This document shows, in pieces, positions 1 through 7,591 of a stretch of DNA of 46,267 nucleotides. The position numbers and the translations under genes were made by a program. The notes beneath the pieces were generated by a model. That model ran no database searches. It saw nothing but the letters and a program-made list of their open reading frames with translations, and was not told the DNA's origin. Location: contig CAMAQM010000014.1 of the NCBI GenBank assembly GCA_945860545.1, positions 1-46,267 of the forward strand. Reading direction: 5' to 3'. The first letter of the stretch is position 1; every line of letters begins with the position of its first letter. Source of the stretch: Bifidobacterium breve (lineage in GTDB: Bacteria > Actinomycetota > Acidimicrobiia > Acidimicrobiales > Acidimicrobilacustridaceae).

Positions 1-1286
1 GACCATGGCAGGCGCGGACTGACCCGGTCGCAGCAGTTCCAGTAGGCGCTGCCGGCGTCGAGTTCGTCGAGGAGTCGTCGGGCCCGGTCGGCGTCACGGC
101 AGTACACCCCGGCGGTGAGACCGAACGTGGTGTCGTTCATGCGCCGCACCGCCTCGTCGTCATCTGCCACCACGGCGATCCCGACGACCGGCCCGAACGA
201 CTCGTCGCGCATGACCGCACGGTCTTCGCTGGCCCCGACCACCACCGTGGGGGCGAACCACGTGCCCGCACCGCGGTCCACGACGCCGCCGCCACGCATC
301 ACCGTGGCGCCGCCGGCGACGGCGTCGGCGACCTGTTCGGCGAGCACGGCCGCCTGCTGCGGACGGGTCAGCGGCCCGAGGTAGGTGCGTTCGTCGGTGG
401 GGTCACCCATCGTGAAACCGTCGACCTCGGCGGTGAACCGGCTGATGAAGGCGTCTGCCACGTCGCGGTGCACGTAGATCCGTTCCACCGAGCAGCACGA
501 CTGCCCGTTGTTGTAGAACGCCCCGTCGGCGAGACCGGACGCAGCGGCGTCCACGTCGACGTCGTCGGTGACGTACACCGGGTCCTTCCCTCCGAGTTCG
601 AGCTGTACCGGCACCAACCGGGAGGCCATGGTCTCGGCGATGCGTCGCCCCGTGGCGTACGAACCGGTGAACGCAACCTGGTCCACGTCGAGTTCGCACA
701 GGGCGGCGCCAAGGTCTCCCGCCCCGACGACGACGTGGAACAGACCGTCACCAAGGCCCGCTTCGGCCCACAACGCCCCCATGGCCACCCCGGTCAACGT
801 GGCGAACTCCGACGGCTTGTACAGCACGGCGTTGCCGGCGAGGAGTGCTGGCACGTACACGTTGGACCCGACGAACCACGGGTAGTTCCACGCCGAGATG
901 TTGGCCACCACCCCGACGGGTTCACGCACAATGACCTCGCGCATCCCGCCGTCGTTGGCCACGGTGATCTCCGACAATGCGTCGGGGGCGTGGGTGGTGA
1001 AGAACCGGATCCGGTCCACCGTGGCCGACACCTCGTTGCGTGCCTGGGTGACGGGTTTGCCGGTCTCGGACGTGAGCAGGTCGGCGAGTTCCCCAACCCG
1101 GTCGGCAACCAGATCGGCGAATCGGTTCGCCACCGCACACCGGTCACTCACCGACACGCCCGCCCAGAGGCGCTGGGCGGCGACTGCGGCGTCGAACGCG
1201 GCGGTGAGCTCTTGGGGGGTGGTGCAGTCCAGTTCGGCGACGACGCCGTCGGTGGCGGGGTTGCGAACAACCAGTTGGGCGGTCAC
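1..1286 (-). CDS. Aldehyde dehydrogenase (NAD(P)-dependent), 3' end outside window
   Basis: ALDH-superfamily enzyme that oxidises an aldehyde to the acid. 428 residues are visible and the gene runs off the left edge just after the conserved C-terminal motif CDRVSPRLPW. The frame shows SAWNYPW near residues 131-137, the catalytic Glu in ELGGKDP (about E230) and the nucleophile in NNGQSC (about C264). The GTG start at 1286 overlaps the TGA of the upstream hydrolase as GTGA, so it is translationally coupled and last in the operon. In context it would oxidise a gamma-glutamylated amino-aldehyde, as PuuC does. The substrate is inferred from the neighbours and is not visible in the sequence. Confidence 0.93.
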   Translation of the reverse strand, partial: MTAQLVVRNPATDGVVAELDCTTPQELTAAFDAAVAAQRLWAGVSVSDRCAVANRFADLVADRVGELADLLTSETGKPVTQARNEVSATVDRIRFFTTHAPDALSEITVANDGGMREVIVREPVGVVANISAWNYPWFVGSNVYVPALLAGNAVLYKPSEFATLTGVAMGALWAEAGLGDGLFHVVVGAGDLGAALCELDVDQVAFTGSYATGRRIAETMASRLVPVQLELGGKDPVYVTDDVDVDAAASGLADGAFYNNGQSCCSVERIYVHRDVADAFISRFTAEVDGFTMGDPTDERTYLGPLTRPQQAAVLAEQVADAVAGGATVMRGGGVVDRGAGTWFAPTVVVGASEDRAVMRDESFGPVVGIAVVADDDEAVRRMNDTTFGLTAGVYCRDADRARRLLDELDAGSAYWNCCDRVSPRLPW

Positions 1287-2110
1287 GAGCGGCGCTCCCT
1301 TGCGTGTCGGGCGGCGGCGAGGAACTCCTCGACGATGGGGGTGGCGTCGAGCGCGTCGGGTGGCAAGGCGCCTTCGGTGTCGGCGACGGCGTCGAACTCG
1401 GGGTGCCACTGCACCCCGACCGCCCAACGGTCCGACCCTGGGGCGCTGCCCGCCAGTCGTACCGCTTCGACGACGCCGTCGATCGGACAGGTCGCTTCGA
1501 CCACGAGCGAAGGAGCCACATCGGCGATGGCCTGGTGATGCACCGAGTTCACCGAGGCGCGTGTGCGACCCGGGTAGAGCGCGGCGAGCGCCGAACCCTC
1601 CACCAGCGAAACGTCGTGACGGTTGTGGTGGTAGCGCTCCTGGGAGCGGTGCCCGAGGTCGGAGCCGGTCTGGGTGGCGATGTCCTGCCACAGCGTCCCT
1701 CCGAGGGCGACGTTGAGCAGTTGATGACCGCGACAGATTCCGAGCACCGGTTTTCCGGCGTCGAGCGCGGCGCGCACCAGATCGATCTCGTAGACGTCAC
1801 GGGTCCGCTGTCCCGCCCACTCGGGTCGCAACGGTTCCTCCCCGTAGGTTTCGGGAGCGATGTCGGCCCCGCCGGTCAACACCACGGCGTCGAGTTCGGC
1901 CACCACCTCGTCGAGGCCGGGGGCGGCCGGCGCATCGTCGGGCAACGGCACGACGAACACCAACGCCCCGTGGCGGGCGAACAGCCGGGTCATTGAGTCC
2001 TCGGCGTAGACGAGGTGCGAACGCGGGTAGAAGCGACGATCGGGGTCGGGGTCCAACACGTTGGCCGACAACCCGATCCGCAGACGACCGAGTGCTCCCG
2101 CGGGACTCAC
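1283..2110 (-). CDS. Class I glutamine amidotransferase-like gamma-glutamyl hydrolase (peptidase C26, PuuD-like)
   Basis: 275 aa. Stand-alone class I GATase fold that hydrolyses gamma-glutamyl amides, releasing glutamate and the amine acid. The nucleophile elbow GICRGHQ places Cys at 126. The triad is completed by H236 and E238 in WHPE, and an SVHHQA segment lies at 189-194. No synthetase domain is attached, as in PuuD (gamma-glutamyl-GABA hydrolase) and unlike GuaA or CarA. The GTG start at 2110 overlaps the TGA of the alcohol dehydrogenase gene (GTGA), and its own stop overlaps the ALDH start. Its expected role is the last step of the pathway, freeing glutamate for re-use by the ligase two genes upstream. 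Confidence 0.9.
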   Translation of the reverse strand: MSPAGALGRLRIGLSANVLDPDPDRRFYPRSHLVYAEDSMTRLFARHGALVFVVPLPDDAPAAPGLDEVVAELDAVVLTGGADIAPETYGEEPLRPEWAGQRTRDVYEIDLVRAALDAGKPVLGICRGHQLLNVALGGTLWQDIATQTGSDLGHRSQERYHHNRHDVSLVEGSALAALYPGRTRASVNSVHHQAIADVAPSLVVEATCPIDGVVEAVRLAGSAPGSDRWAVGVQWHPEFDAVADTEGALPPDALDATPIVEEFLAAARHARERRS

Positions 2111-3258
2111 CGAAACGCCCGTCCGAACAGGTCGGCGAAATCGGATCGACCCACCGGGCGGGGGTTGTTGGCGTGGCAGGCGTCGGCCAACGCCACCTCG
2201 ACGAGACGGTCACCGAGCGCGGCGTCAACCCCGAGGGCGGTGAGGTCGGCGGGGATCCCGACGGTGGCTTTCAACTCGGCAAGCCAGGTGAGGAATCCGT
2301 CCGCACCCGGTGCGCAACCCACGACCGCCGCCATCGTGTCGAACCGTTCCGGTACCGACGCCACGTTGAACGCCAGGGCGGTGTCAATCATCACGGCGTT
2401 GGCGAGGCCGTGATGGACGTCGGCGACGGTGCCGAGGGCGTGGGCGCACGAGTGCACCACCCCGAGACCCTTTTGGAACGCCACCGCCCCCATCATCGAT
2501 CCCATGAGCATCCCGCCACGGGCGTCGAGGTCGTCGGGGACGGCCACCGCCCGGGCCAGGTTCGCCGCCACCAGGCGCAGGCCTTCGAGTGCGATGCCGT
2601 CGCACATGGGGTGCCAATTGCGGGCCAGGTACGCCTCGACGTTGTGGGTGAGGGCGTCCATGCCGGTCGCCGCCGTGATGGGCGCCGGCAACCCGACGGT
2701 CACCTCGGGGTCGGCGAGCACAACCCGGGGCAACAGCGGCGGTCCGAACACGATGCGTTTGACGTGGGTGTCGTCATCGCCGATCACCGCCGAGCGACCC
2801 ACCTCGCTGCCGGTACCGGCGGTGGTCGGCACCGCAATGATGGGAGCGGTGGCCGTGGTGACCGGCCGGGCCCCGGGCACCTCGTCCTCGTAGTCGAACA
2901 GTTCACCGTCGTGGGTGGCCATGAGCGCCACCGCCTTGGCCACGTCGACGGCTGCCCCTCCCCCGACGGCAACCACCACGTCGGCGTCGTGGGCGGCGTA
3001 GACGTCAACCCCGGCGAGGACCTGGGACACCACCGGGTTCCCCCACACCCCGTCGAACACCGCGCACGCCAGGCCCGCCTCGTCGGCCGCCGCCACGAGG
3101 TCACCGAAGAACCCGAGGCCGCTGACGCCCTGGTCGGTGACGAACAGGGGACGTTGCGCTCCGAGTGCGGCGAGTTCGTCGACGAGTAGTCGTCGGGATC
3201 CGACGCCGAACCGGATGGTGGTGGGAAACGAGAACGAGGTGAGCGGGGGGAGGGTCAC
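2107..3258 (-). CDS. Iron-containing (group III) alcohol dehydrogenase
   Basis: 383 aa, the usual length for the Fe-ADH family. The nucleotide motif GGGAAVDVAK is at about 99-108 and PTTAGTGSE at 144-152. The metal ligands D201, H205, H269 and H283 are all present with the family spacing (DALTH, then GVVHSCAH, then DVHHG). The GTG start at 3258 has a GGAG element a few bases upstream. It lies 15 bp after the ligase stop and overlaps the hydrolase start, so it belongs to the same operon. An alcohol dehydrogenase replaces the FAD amine oxidase (PuuB) of the putrescine pathway. This is the main reason to think the amine carries a hydroxyl group, as ethanolamine does. Confidence 0.92.
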   Translation of the reverse strand: MTLPPLTSFSFPTTIRFGVGSRRLLVDELAALGAQRPLFVTDQGVSGLGFFGDLVAAADEAGLACAVFDGVWGNPVVSQVLAGVDVYAAHDADVVVAVGGGAAVDVAKAVALMATHDGELFDYEDEVPGARPVTTATAPIIAVPTTAGTGSEVGRSAVIGDDDTHVKRIVFGPPLLPRVVLADPEVTVGLPAPITAATGMDALTHNVEAYLARNWHPMCDGIALEGLRLVAANLARAVAVPDDLDARGGMLMGSMMGAVAFQKGLGVVHSCAHALGTVADVHHGLANAVMIDTALAFNVASVPERFDTMAAVVGCAPGADGFLTWLAELKATVGIPADLTALGVDAALGDRLVEVALADACHANNPRPVGRSDFADLFGRAFR

Positions 3259-3273
3259 GTCACTCCGATGGGG

Positions 3274-4659
3274 TCAGATGATTTCGAAGTAGCGACGCAG
3301 TTCCCAGTCGGTCACGGCGTCCTGGAACTGGCGCCACTCCCATTCGCGGGTGGCGGAGAAGTGGTCGACGAAGGCGTCACCGAGCAGTTCGCGCACCACG
3401 GTCGACTCGGCGAACCGGCGGGTGGCGTCCATCAGGTTGCGGGGCAGACGCTCCACTGACTCGTCGGCGTAGCCGCTGCCCACGGTGGCGGGGCGATCGA
3501 GAGGAAGTTTGCGTTCCACGCCCCACAACCCCGCTGCCAGACAGCCCGCCACGGCCAGGTGCGGGTTGATGTCGGCCCCGGGGACGCGCAGTTCGAGTCG
3601 GGTGGACGACGCCGACCCGGGAATGACCCGGGCGGCAACCGTCCGGTTGTCGACACCCCAGGTGGGCCGTGTGGGGGCCCAGAACCCGTCGACGAGACGC
3701 TTGTAGGAGTTCACGGTGGGGGCGAACAGGACGAGCAGTTCGGGGAGCAGGGTGAGGATGCCCGCCACCCACGACCGCATGGTGTCACTCATGCCGTTGG
3801 GGGCGGCGGCGTCGTGGAACAGGTTCCGCTCACCGTCGATGTCCCACAGGCTCTGGTGGGCGTGGCCTGAACAGCCCGGCAGCGACGTGTCCCAGCGGGC
3901 CATGAACGTGGGCAGGATGCCGAAACGGTGACCGATCTCTTTCACGGCGGACTTGAACAGCACGCCGCGGTCCGCAGCGGCGAGCGCGTCGGAGTACACG
4001 ATCGCTGCCTCGAACACGCCGGGCCCTGTCTCGGTGTGGAGGCCTTCGAGTGGGACGCCGAACCGTTTGAGCTCGACCAGCAACGCGTCGAAGAACGGTT
4101 GGGCGTGGGTCTGGCGCAACACCGAGTAGCCGAACATGCCGGGACTGAGCGGCTGGAGTTCCCGGAAGCCCTTGTCGTTGGCCGACCGGGGGGTTTCGGT
4201 GAAGTTGAACCACTCGAACTCGAGCCCGAAGTTGGCGGCGTAACCGAGCGACGCCGCCCGTTCGGTGAGCGAGCTGACGAGACGGCGGGGACAGACGGTG
4301 ACCTCGGGGGTCGACCCGACGAAGTCACACAGGAAGAAGTGACGATCGTTCTCCCATGGGATGCGGCGGTGGGTGTCGAGGTCGATGCGGACGGTGCCGT
4401 CGGGGTAGCCGCTCTGCCACCCGGTGTAGGTCACGTTGTCGTAGCACTCGTCGCCCGAGTCCCATCCGAATACCACGTCGCAGAAACCGAACCCACCGTC
4501 CACGGCGGACAGGAACTTGGACTTCTCGAGGTACTTGCCTCGCAGCACCCCGTCGATGTCGACGATGGCCACCTTGACGTAGTCCGACGAGTCGGTGCTC
4601 AGGGTGTCCACGACGGCCTGCGCGTTGCGTCCGAGGGGTTTGGGTGCGGAGTTGGTCAC
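3274..4659 (-). CDS. Glutamine synthetase family ligase (gamma-glutamylamine/ethanolamide synthetase-like)
   Basis: 461 aa; ATP-dependent ligation of glutamate to an amine. The GS landmarks are degenerate: E147-x-E149 in LEFEWF, ETGPGVFE at 210-218, a changed nucleotide loop (CSGHAH at 263-268 instead of GSGMHxH), NSYKRLVDGF at 317-326, and LELRVPGADINPH. These departures and the C-terminal DWELRRYFE are typical of PuuA or GlnA3/GlnA4-type enzymes rather than housekeeping GlnA. No adenylylation-site tyrosine motif was seen. The open frame extends far upstream, but the GTG at 4659 overlaps the upstream stop as GTGA and the GS homology begins just after it, so I use that start. The likely substrate is an amino alcohol, by context. 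Confidence 0.88.
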   Translation of the reverse strand: MTNSAPKPLGRNAQAVVDTLSTDSSDYVKVAIVDIDGVLRGKYLEKSKFLSAVDGGFGFCDVVFGWDSGDECYDNVTYTGWQSGYPDGTVRIDLDTHRRIPWENDRHFFLCDFVGSTPEVTVCPRRLVSSLTERAASLGYAANFGLEFEWFNFTETPRSANDKGFRELQPLSPGMFGYSVLRQTHAQPFFDALLVELKRFGVPLEGLHTETGPGVFEAAIVYSDALAAADRGVLFKSAVKEIGHRFGILPTFMARWDTSLPGCSGHAHQSLWDIDGERNLFHDAAAPNGMSDTMRSWVAGILTLLPELLVLFAPTVNSYKRLVDGFWAPTRPTWGVDNRTVAARVIPGSASSTRLELRVPGADINPHLAVAGCLAAGLWGVERKLPLDRPATVGSGYADESVERLPRNLMDATRRFAESTVVRELLGDAFVDHFSATREWEWRQFQDAVTDWELRRYFEII

Positions 4660-5279
4660 GACGGGGCAGTGTACGCAGCGGCCCGGCCCGACGCCGTTTC
4701 GCCTCCGCCCTGGCGGCGGGTGGTCACCACACGCCACCCGATCACCAACGTGCCCGCCATGAGTACGACCGCGTAGACGACGAGCGTGACGTCCCCCACG
4801 AACGCTCCGTAGGCGCCCCAGGTGAGGGCGTCGGCCACCGCCAGGCCCACGGTGAGGAGTGACAGCCCCGGCAGGTGGTTGAGGCGGAGCACGACACGGA
4901 CCTGCGGGGCGAGCACCACCGCCACACTGATCACGAGCACCGCTCCCAGACCACCCGGTCCGCCGAGCAGCCACGCTCCGGTCAGCGCCAGCCCCCAGGC
5001 TGAGCCCGACAGTGCCGACACCCGTGTCAGGTTGCGGCGCGCCACCCAGACCGACAGCACGTCGACGGGAAGCGTGATGGTGGCCACCACCCACACCGGG
5101 GGGAGGTCGGAGGCGACACCGAACCACAACCATCCCAGGTCGGCCACCAGGTTGTTCACGAGTGCCGTGGCCGACACACCCTCCACCCGCCGGGACCGGA
5201 GGTTGTGCCAGGGCTGGGAACCGAGGCGGGCGAAGGTGAGTACCACCGCCAACCAGCCGAGCCCTACCAGAGGATCCAT
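4656..5279 (-). CDS. Tandem SemiSWEET / PQ-loop membrane protein (putative small-solute transporter)
   Basis: 207 aa. Two three-helix PQ-loop units lie head to tail, about residues 6-80 and 108-185, joined by a hydrophobic linker, giving roughly seven helices as in SWEETs. The second unit carries the classic APQ, LNHLPGLSL and W-x-x-YG elements. The first has SQPW, VEGVSATAL and W-x-x-FG, so the halves are recognisably related. SWEETs and SemiSWEETs are facilitators for sugars and other small solutes. Here the gene heads a gamma-glutamyl amine operon and its stop overlaps the ligase start (GTGA), so uptake of the pathway substrate is a reasonable guess. A TAGCCT box lies 9 nt before the ATG. 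Confidence 0.8.
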   Translation of the reverse strand: MDPLVGLGWLAVVLTFARLGSQPWHNLRSRRVEGVSATALVNNLVADLGWLWFGVASDLPPVWVVATITLPVDVLSVWVARRNLTRVSALSGSAWGLALTGAWLLGGPGGLGAVLVISVAVVLAPQVRVVLRLNHLPGLSLLTVGLAVADALTWGAYGAFVGDVTLVVYAVVLMAGTLVIGWRVVTTRRQGGGETASGRAAAYTAPS

Positions 5280-5288
5280 GAGGCGATC

Positions 5289-5294
5289 AGGCTA
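5289..5294 (-). promoter_or_regulatory. Putative -10 element (TAGCCT) of the SWEET-ligase-ADH-hydrolase-ALDH operon
   Basis: TAGCCT reads on the minus strand 9 nt upstream of the SWEET-like ATG. The distance predicts a very short or absent 5' leader. No clear -35 was seen. It would give the catabolic operon its own promoter downstream of the regulator gene. Confidence 0.4.
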
Positions 5295-5344
5295 ACGGTG
5301 GGAGAGCGACAGGCCCGATGGGCGCCGACGGTTCGTGGGCCAGC

Positions 5345-6136
5345 TCAGTCGGGGCCTACCCGGCCGGAGCCCGGGGGGCTGATCGGGCCTGCGGTGCGGG
5401 TGCGGGCCAGTCCGGCGGTCACGGCGTCGTCGGTGGGTTCGATCCGGAACATCCACCGCACCGCCAGTTCGACGGCGTCGGCGTCGCGGTTGCGCAGCGC
5501 GGTGAGCATGCTGTGAAGCGCCACGTTGTCGGCGGGGCCGATGGATGAGTACTGGTTCATGATGGCCACGGTTGCCGCCGCCTCGACCCAACTGCTGTTG
5601 AACAGCAACCGGTAGCCGAGGTTGTCGCTGCCGTCCACCATCAGTGACCAGATCTCCCAGCCTCGCCGGGTGCGTTCCACGGGGTCGGTGTGGGGGGTCA
5701 TGCCCTTGATCACCGCCTCGATCGCGTCGAACACCTCGAGGTCGGCGTTGAGCGCACACAGACGCGCCACCGAAACGGAGAACTCGAGGCGCATCTCGAG
5801 CAACGATCGGGACAACAGGAGGTCCGGCTCGCCTCGTTGGGCGGCGCGCGCCAGCAACAGTCCGAACAATTCGAACGTGCCGGTGCGCTGCCAGTCCTCG
5901 ACGGTGGTCCCCGCTCCTTGGCCAGCGCTCACCATACGGATCTGTTCCAGACGCCGCAGCGCCTCGCGCACGACCTGCCGGTTGACCCCGAACCGTTCGG
6001 TGAGCGCCCGCTCGGAGGGGAGTCGGCTGCCCACCGGCGCCGACCCGGAGACGATGTCCTCGAAAATCTCACCGAACACCCAGTCGACGAGCGATCCACC
6101 GTTGGCCGATGGGGTCATATGCGCTGTGCTGTCCAC
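5345..6136 (-). CDS. GntR/FadR-family transcriptional regulator
   Basis: 263 aa from the GTG at 6136. An N-terminal winged helix (SLVDWVFGEIFEDIVSG, then GSRLPSERALTERFGV and RQVVREALRRLE) is followed by an all-helical FCD-type ligand domain beginning near LLLSRSLLEMR. I prefer this GTG because GGGGAG sits 5 nt before it; an in-frame ATG at 6118 lacks such a site, and the open frame to 6322 has no homology. It lies directly upstream of the gamma-glutamyl operon on the same strand, 65 bp from the SWEET gene, so it is the obvious local regulator. A FadR-type palindrome lies upstream at 6277-6300. The ligand is unknown, probably the amine or a glutamylated intermediate. Confidence 0.85.
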   Translation of the reverse strand: MDSTAHMTPSANGGSLVDWVFGEIFEDIVSGSAPVGSRLPSERALTERFGVNRQVVREALRRLEQIRMVSAGQGAGTTVEDWQRTGTFELFGLLLARAAQRGEPDLLLSRSLLEMRLEFSVSVARLCALNADLEVFDAIEAVIKGMTPHTDPVERTRRGWEIWSLMVDGSDNLGYRLLFNSSWVEAAATVAIMNQYSSIGPADNVALHSMLTALRNRDADAVELAVRWMFRIEPTDDAVTAGLARTRTAGPISPPGSGRVGPD

Positions 6137-6218
6137 CTTCTCTCCCCGGTCTTGATGGCGACACGCGCCTCGCCCACGCCCGGGCGCAGGGCTCCCCCTC
6201 CCGGGCCGACACCACAGT

Positions 6219-6239
6219 GTGCGGGAATCATTCTCGCAC
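6219..6239. promoter_or_regulatory. Near-perfect 21-bp palindrome, candidate operator
   Basis: The left arm GTGCGGGAAT (6219-6228), central C (6229) and right arm ATTCTCGCAC (6230-6239) match at 9 of 10 paired positions. It sits 83 bp upstream of the regulator's GTG start. The sequence does not fit the FadR half-site, so a second, unidentified regulator may bind here. Confidence 0.5.
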
Positions 6240-6276
6240 GCCAGATCTGCCGTCGATACAGCCGAAAGTCCCCTTT

Positions 6277-6300
6277 CCGAAATGGTCTGACCAATTTCGG
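6277..6300. promoter_or_regulatory. FadR/GntR-type operator centred on TGGTCTGACCA
   Basis: The core TGGTCTGACCA (6283-6293) fits the FadR-subfamily consensus TNGTNNNACNA. Flanks extend the symmetry, with CCGAAA on the left and TTTCGG on the right and one base of asymmetry. It lies about 140 bp upstream of the GntR/FadR regulator, which suggests autoregulation or control of the divergent gene. Confidence 0.6.
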
Positions 6301-6507
6301 TGTAGTGATACAGTTGTCTCACTAGCCATACTCCACGTCAACCAACCGCTTCAGTTGGCCTGGACGCACCGCTCCTATGTTCCGCCCACGTGGCCACGGC
6401 GACGCCGTGACCAGCGGTGCGAATGGGGCAAGTTCCACGGACCACGCCACACTGAAGAGGCAACCACCAGAGTCAGCGGTCTGGTCCAACCACCGCGAGG
6501 TACCCAC

Positions 6508-6738
6508 ATGAGCGATGACCGACGAGCACTGCACGCCTACCTGAGCCGCGAGGCCCACGACGCCTGGCACGACTTCGCCGCCGAACAGGGCGTGTCCGTG
6601 TCAGGCCTGCTTGAAGCATCCGGGCAGGAACTGGCCCCGGTCGTTTCCGGCAAGAGCAAGCCCCGCAAGGAACACCTCGAACTCGTTGACGCAGCCCGAC
6701 GCATCGATGCCGCCCGTCGGCGCCGCCGCCGCAGCTGA
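6508..6738 (+). CDS. Small hypothetical protein, possibly ribbon-helix-helix-like
   Basis: 76 aa. The ATG at 6508 is preceded by GAGG about 7 nt upstream. The product starts MSDDRRALHAYLSREAHDAW, followed by EQGVSVSGLLEAS, a pattern like the strand-helix-helix of RHH/CopG DNA-binding proteins. It ends in a strongly basic tail (ARRIDAARRRRRRS). The charge suggests nucleic-acid binding. It is transcribed divergently from the GntR regulator across the palindrome-bearing gap. I do not recognise a named family and assign no function. Confidence 0.6.
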   Translation: MSDDRRALHAYLSREAHDAWHDFAAEQGVSVSGLLEASGQELAPVVSGKSKPRKEHLELVDAARRIDAARRRRRRS

Positions 6739-6786
6739 ACCCACCCGCACCAACCGCCCGCCCAGGGCGACCGCGACCCCGCCAAC

Positions 6787-7476
6787 TCAGGGGAGGACGC
6801 GTATCACGCTCAATCCGTCAGCGAGCGGGAGCATCGCCACCTCCACCCGGGGGTCGTTGACCACGGTGTCGTTGAACGCCCGCAACGCCAGTGTGTCCGC
6901 GTCGGTTGCGTCGGGGTCGACCACCCGTCCCGACCACAGCACGTTGTCAGCGAGGATCACCCCACCGGGACGCATATGGGCCAGGAGCGCCTCGTAGTAG
7001 ACGAGGTAGTTCTCCTTGTCGGCGTCAATGAACGCGAGGTCCACCACCAGGTCCGGTGCCAGAGCGGCCAGGGTTTCCGCAGCCGGACCGAGCCGCAGAT
7101 CGATCCGGTCGGCCACACCGGCGTCCAACCACGCCGCCCGCGCCACCGACGTCCACTCATCGGAGAGGTCGCAGGCGATGAGCCGACCACCCGGGCCGAG
7201 ACCCCGGGCGATGCACACCGACGAGTACCCGGTGAACGTCCCCACCTCGACGGCCACACGGGCGCCTATCGCAGCGGTGAGCAACGACATGAAGGCGCCC
7301 TGTTCAGGGGAGATCTGCATCGAGAACACCGAGCCCATCTGGCGGGTGCGTTCGATCAACCGCTCAAGTACCGGGTCCGGGGGGCTGCTGTGGGCCGACA
7401 CGTAGTGCGCCAGATCGTCGGCGAGAAAGAACGCCTTTGGGCCAGTGGGCGGCTGGTTGTCAGCGTGGTCGTCCAT
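6787..7476 (-). CDS. SAM-dependent O-methyltransferase (caffeoyl-CoA/catechol OMT-like)
   Basis: 229 aa. Class I methyltransferase of the Methyltransf_3 type. The SAM motif VEVGTFTGYSS is followed by the acidic RLIACDLSDEW segment, then FIDADKENY, which carries the family's metal-binding acidic residues, and VILADNVLWSGRV. The ATG at 7476 follows a GGAGG element within a few bases. The open frame reaches 7614 but the extra part has no homology. It faces the small gene convergently and is divergent from the ABC ATPase. The acceptor is probably a catechol-like hydroxyl; the physiological substrate cannot be told from context. Confidence 0.88.
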   Translation of the reverse strand: MDDHADNQPPTGPKAFFLADDLAHYVSAHSSPPDPVLERLIERTRQMGSVFSMQISPEQGAFMSLLTAAIGARVAVEVGTFTGYSSVCIARGLGPGGRLIACDLSDEWTSVARAAWLDAGVADRIDLRLGPAAETLAALAPDLVVDLAFIDADKENYLVYYEALLAHMRPGGVILADNVLWSGRVVDPDATDADTLALRAFNDTVVNDPRVEVAMLPLADGLSVIRVLP

Positions 7477-7591
7477 TCCCTCCAGCCTGCCCGGTCCGAA
7501 GCGAACGTGTGGCATCACCGACCCACGCCGTAGCCTTGGGGGGTCAACCCCCGAACACCGCCATGCGGTGCGCACAGGAAGCGAACCCACG

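Larger units (their letters stand above)
6137..6507. other. 371-bp divergent intergenic region
   Basis: The only stretch above 300 bp without a gene. It separates the GntR regulator (minus) from a small plus-strand gene. It holds two palindromes (6219-6239 and 6277-6300, annotated separately) and a short inverted repeat, CCAAC at 6342-6346 with GTTGG at 6354-6358. I see no convincing tRNA, small coding frame or terminator. An apparent ORF running through it from 6109 is only the upstream extension of the small gene's frame. Confidence 0.6.

Noticed and set aside
468-1538. Long plus-strand frames opposite the aldehyde dehydrogenase and hydrolase genes
   Set aside because: They mirror the third-position GC bias of the real minus-strand genes and contain no recognisable motif. 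The same holds for the 741-residue minus frame at 20129-22354 and the 1168-residue one at 26168-29674.
3274-5133. A 619-residue frame for the GS-like ligase extending to 5133
   Set aside because: The part upstream of 4659 overlaps the SWEET-like gene and has no GS homology; the GTG at 4659 forms a GTGA overlap and is the natural start.
6109-6738. A 209-residue plus-strand reading ending in the small basic protein
   Set aside because: It crosses both palindromes and the intergenic region without homology; only the ATG at 6508 has a ribosome-binding site.
6508-6738. Antitoxin of a toxin-antitoxin pair
   Set aside because: The product looks RHH-like, but no partner toxin gene lies next to it; the following gene is a convergent O-methyltransferase.
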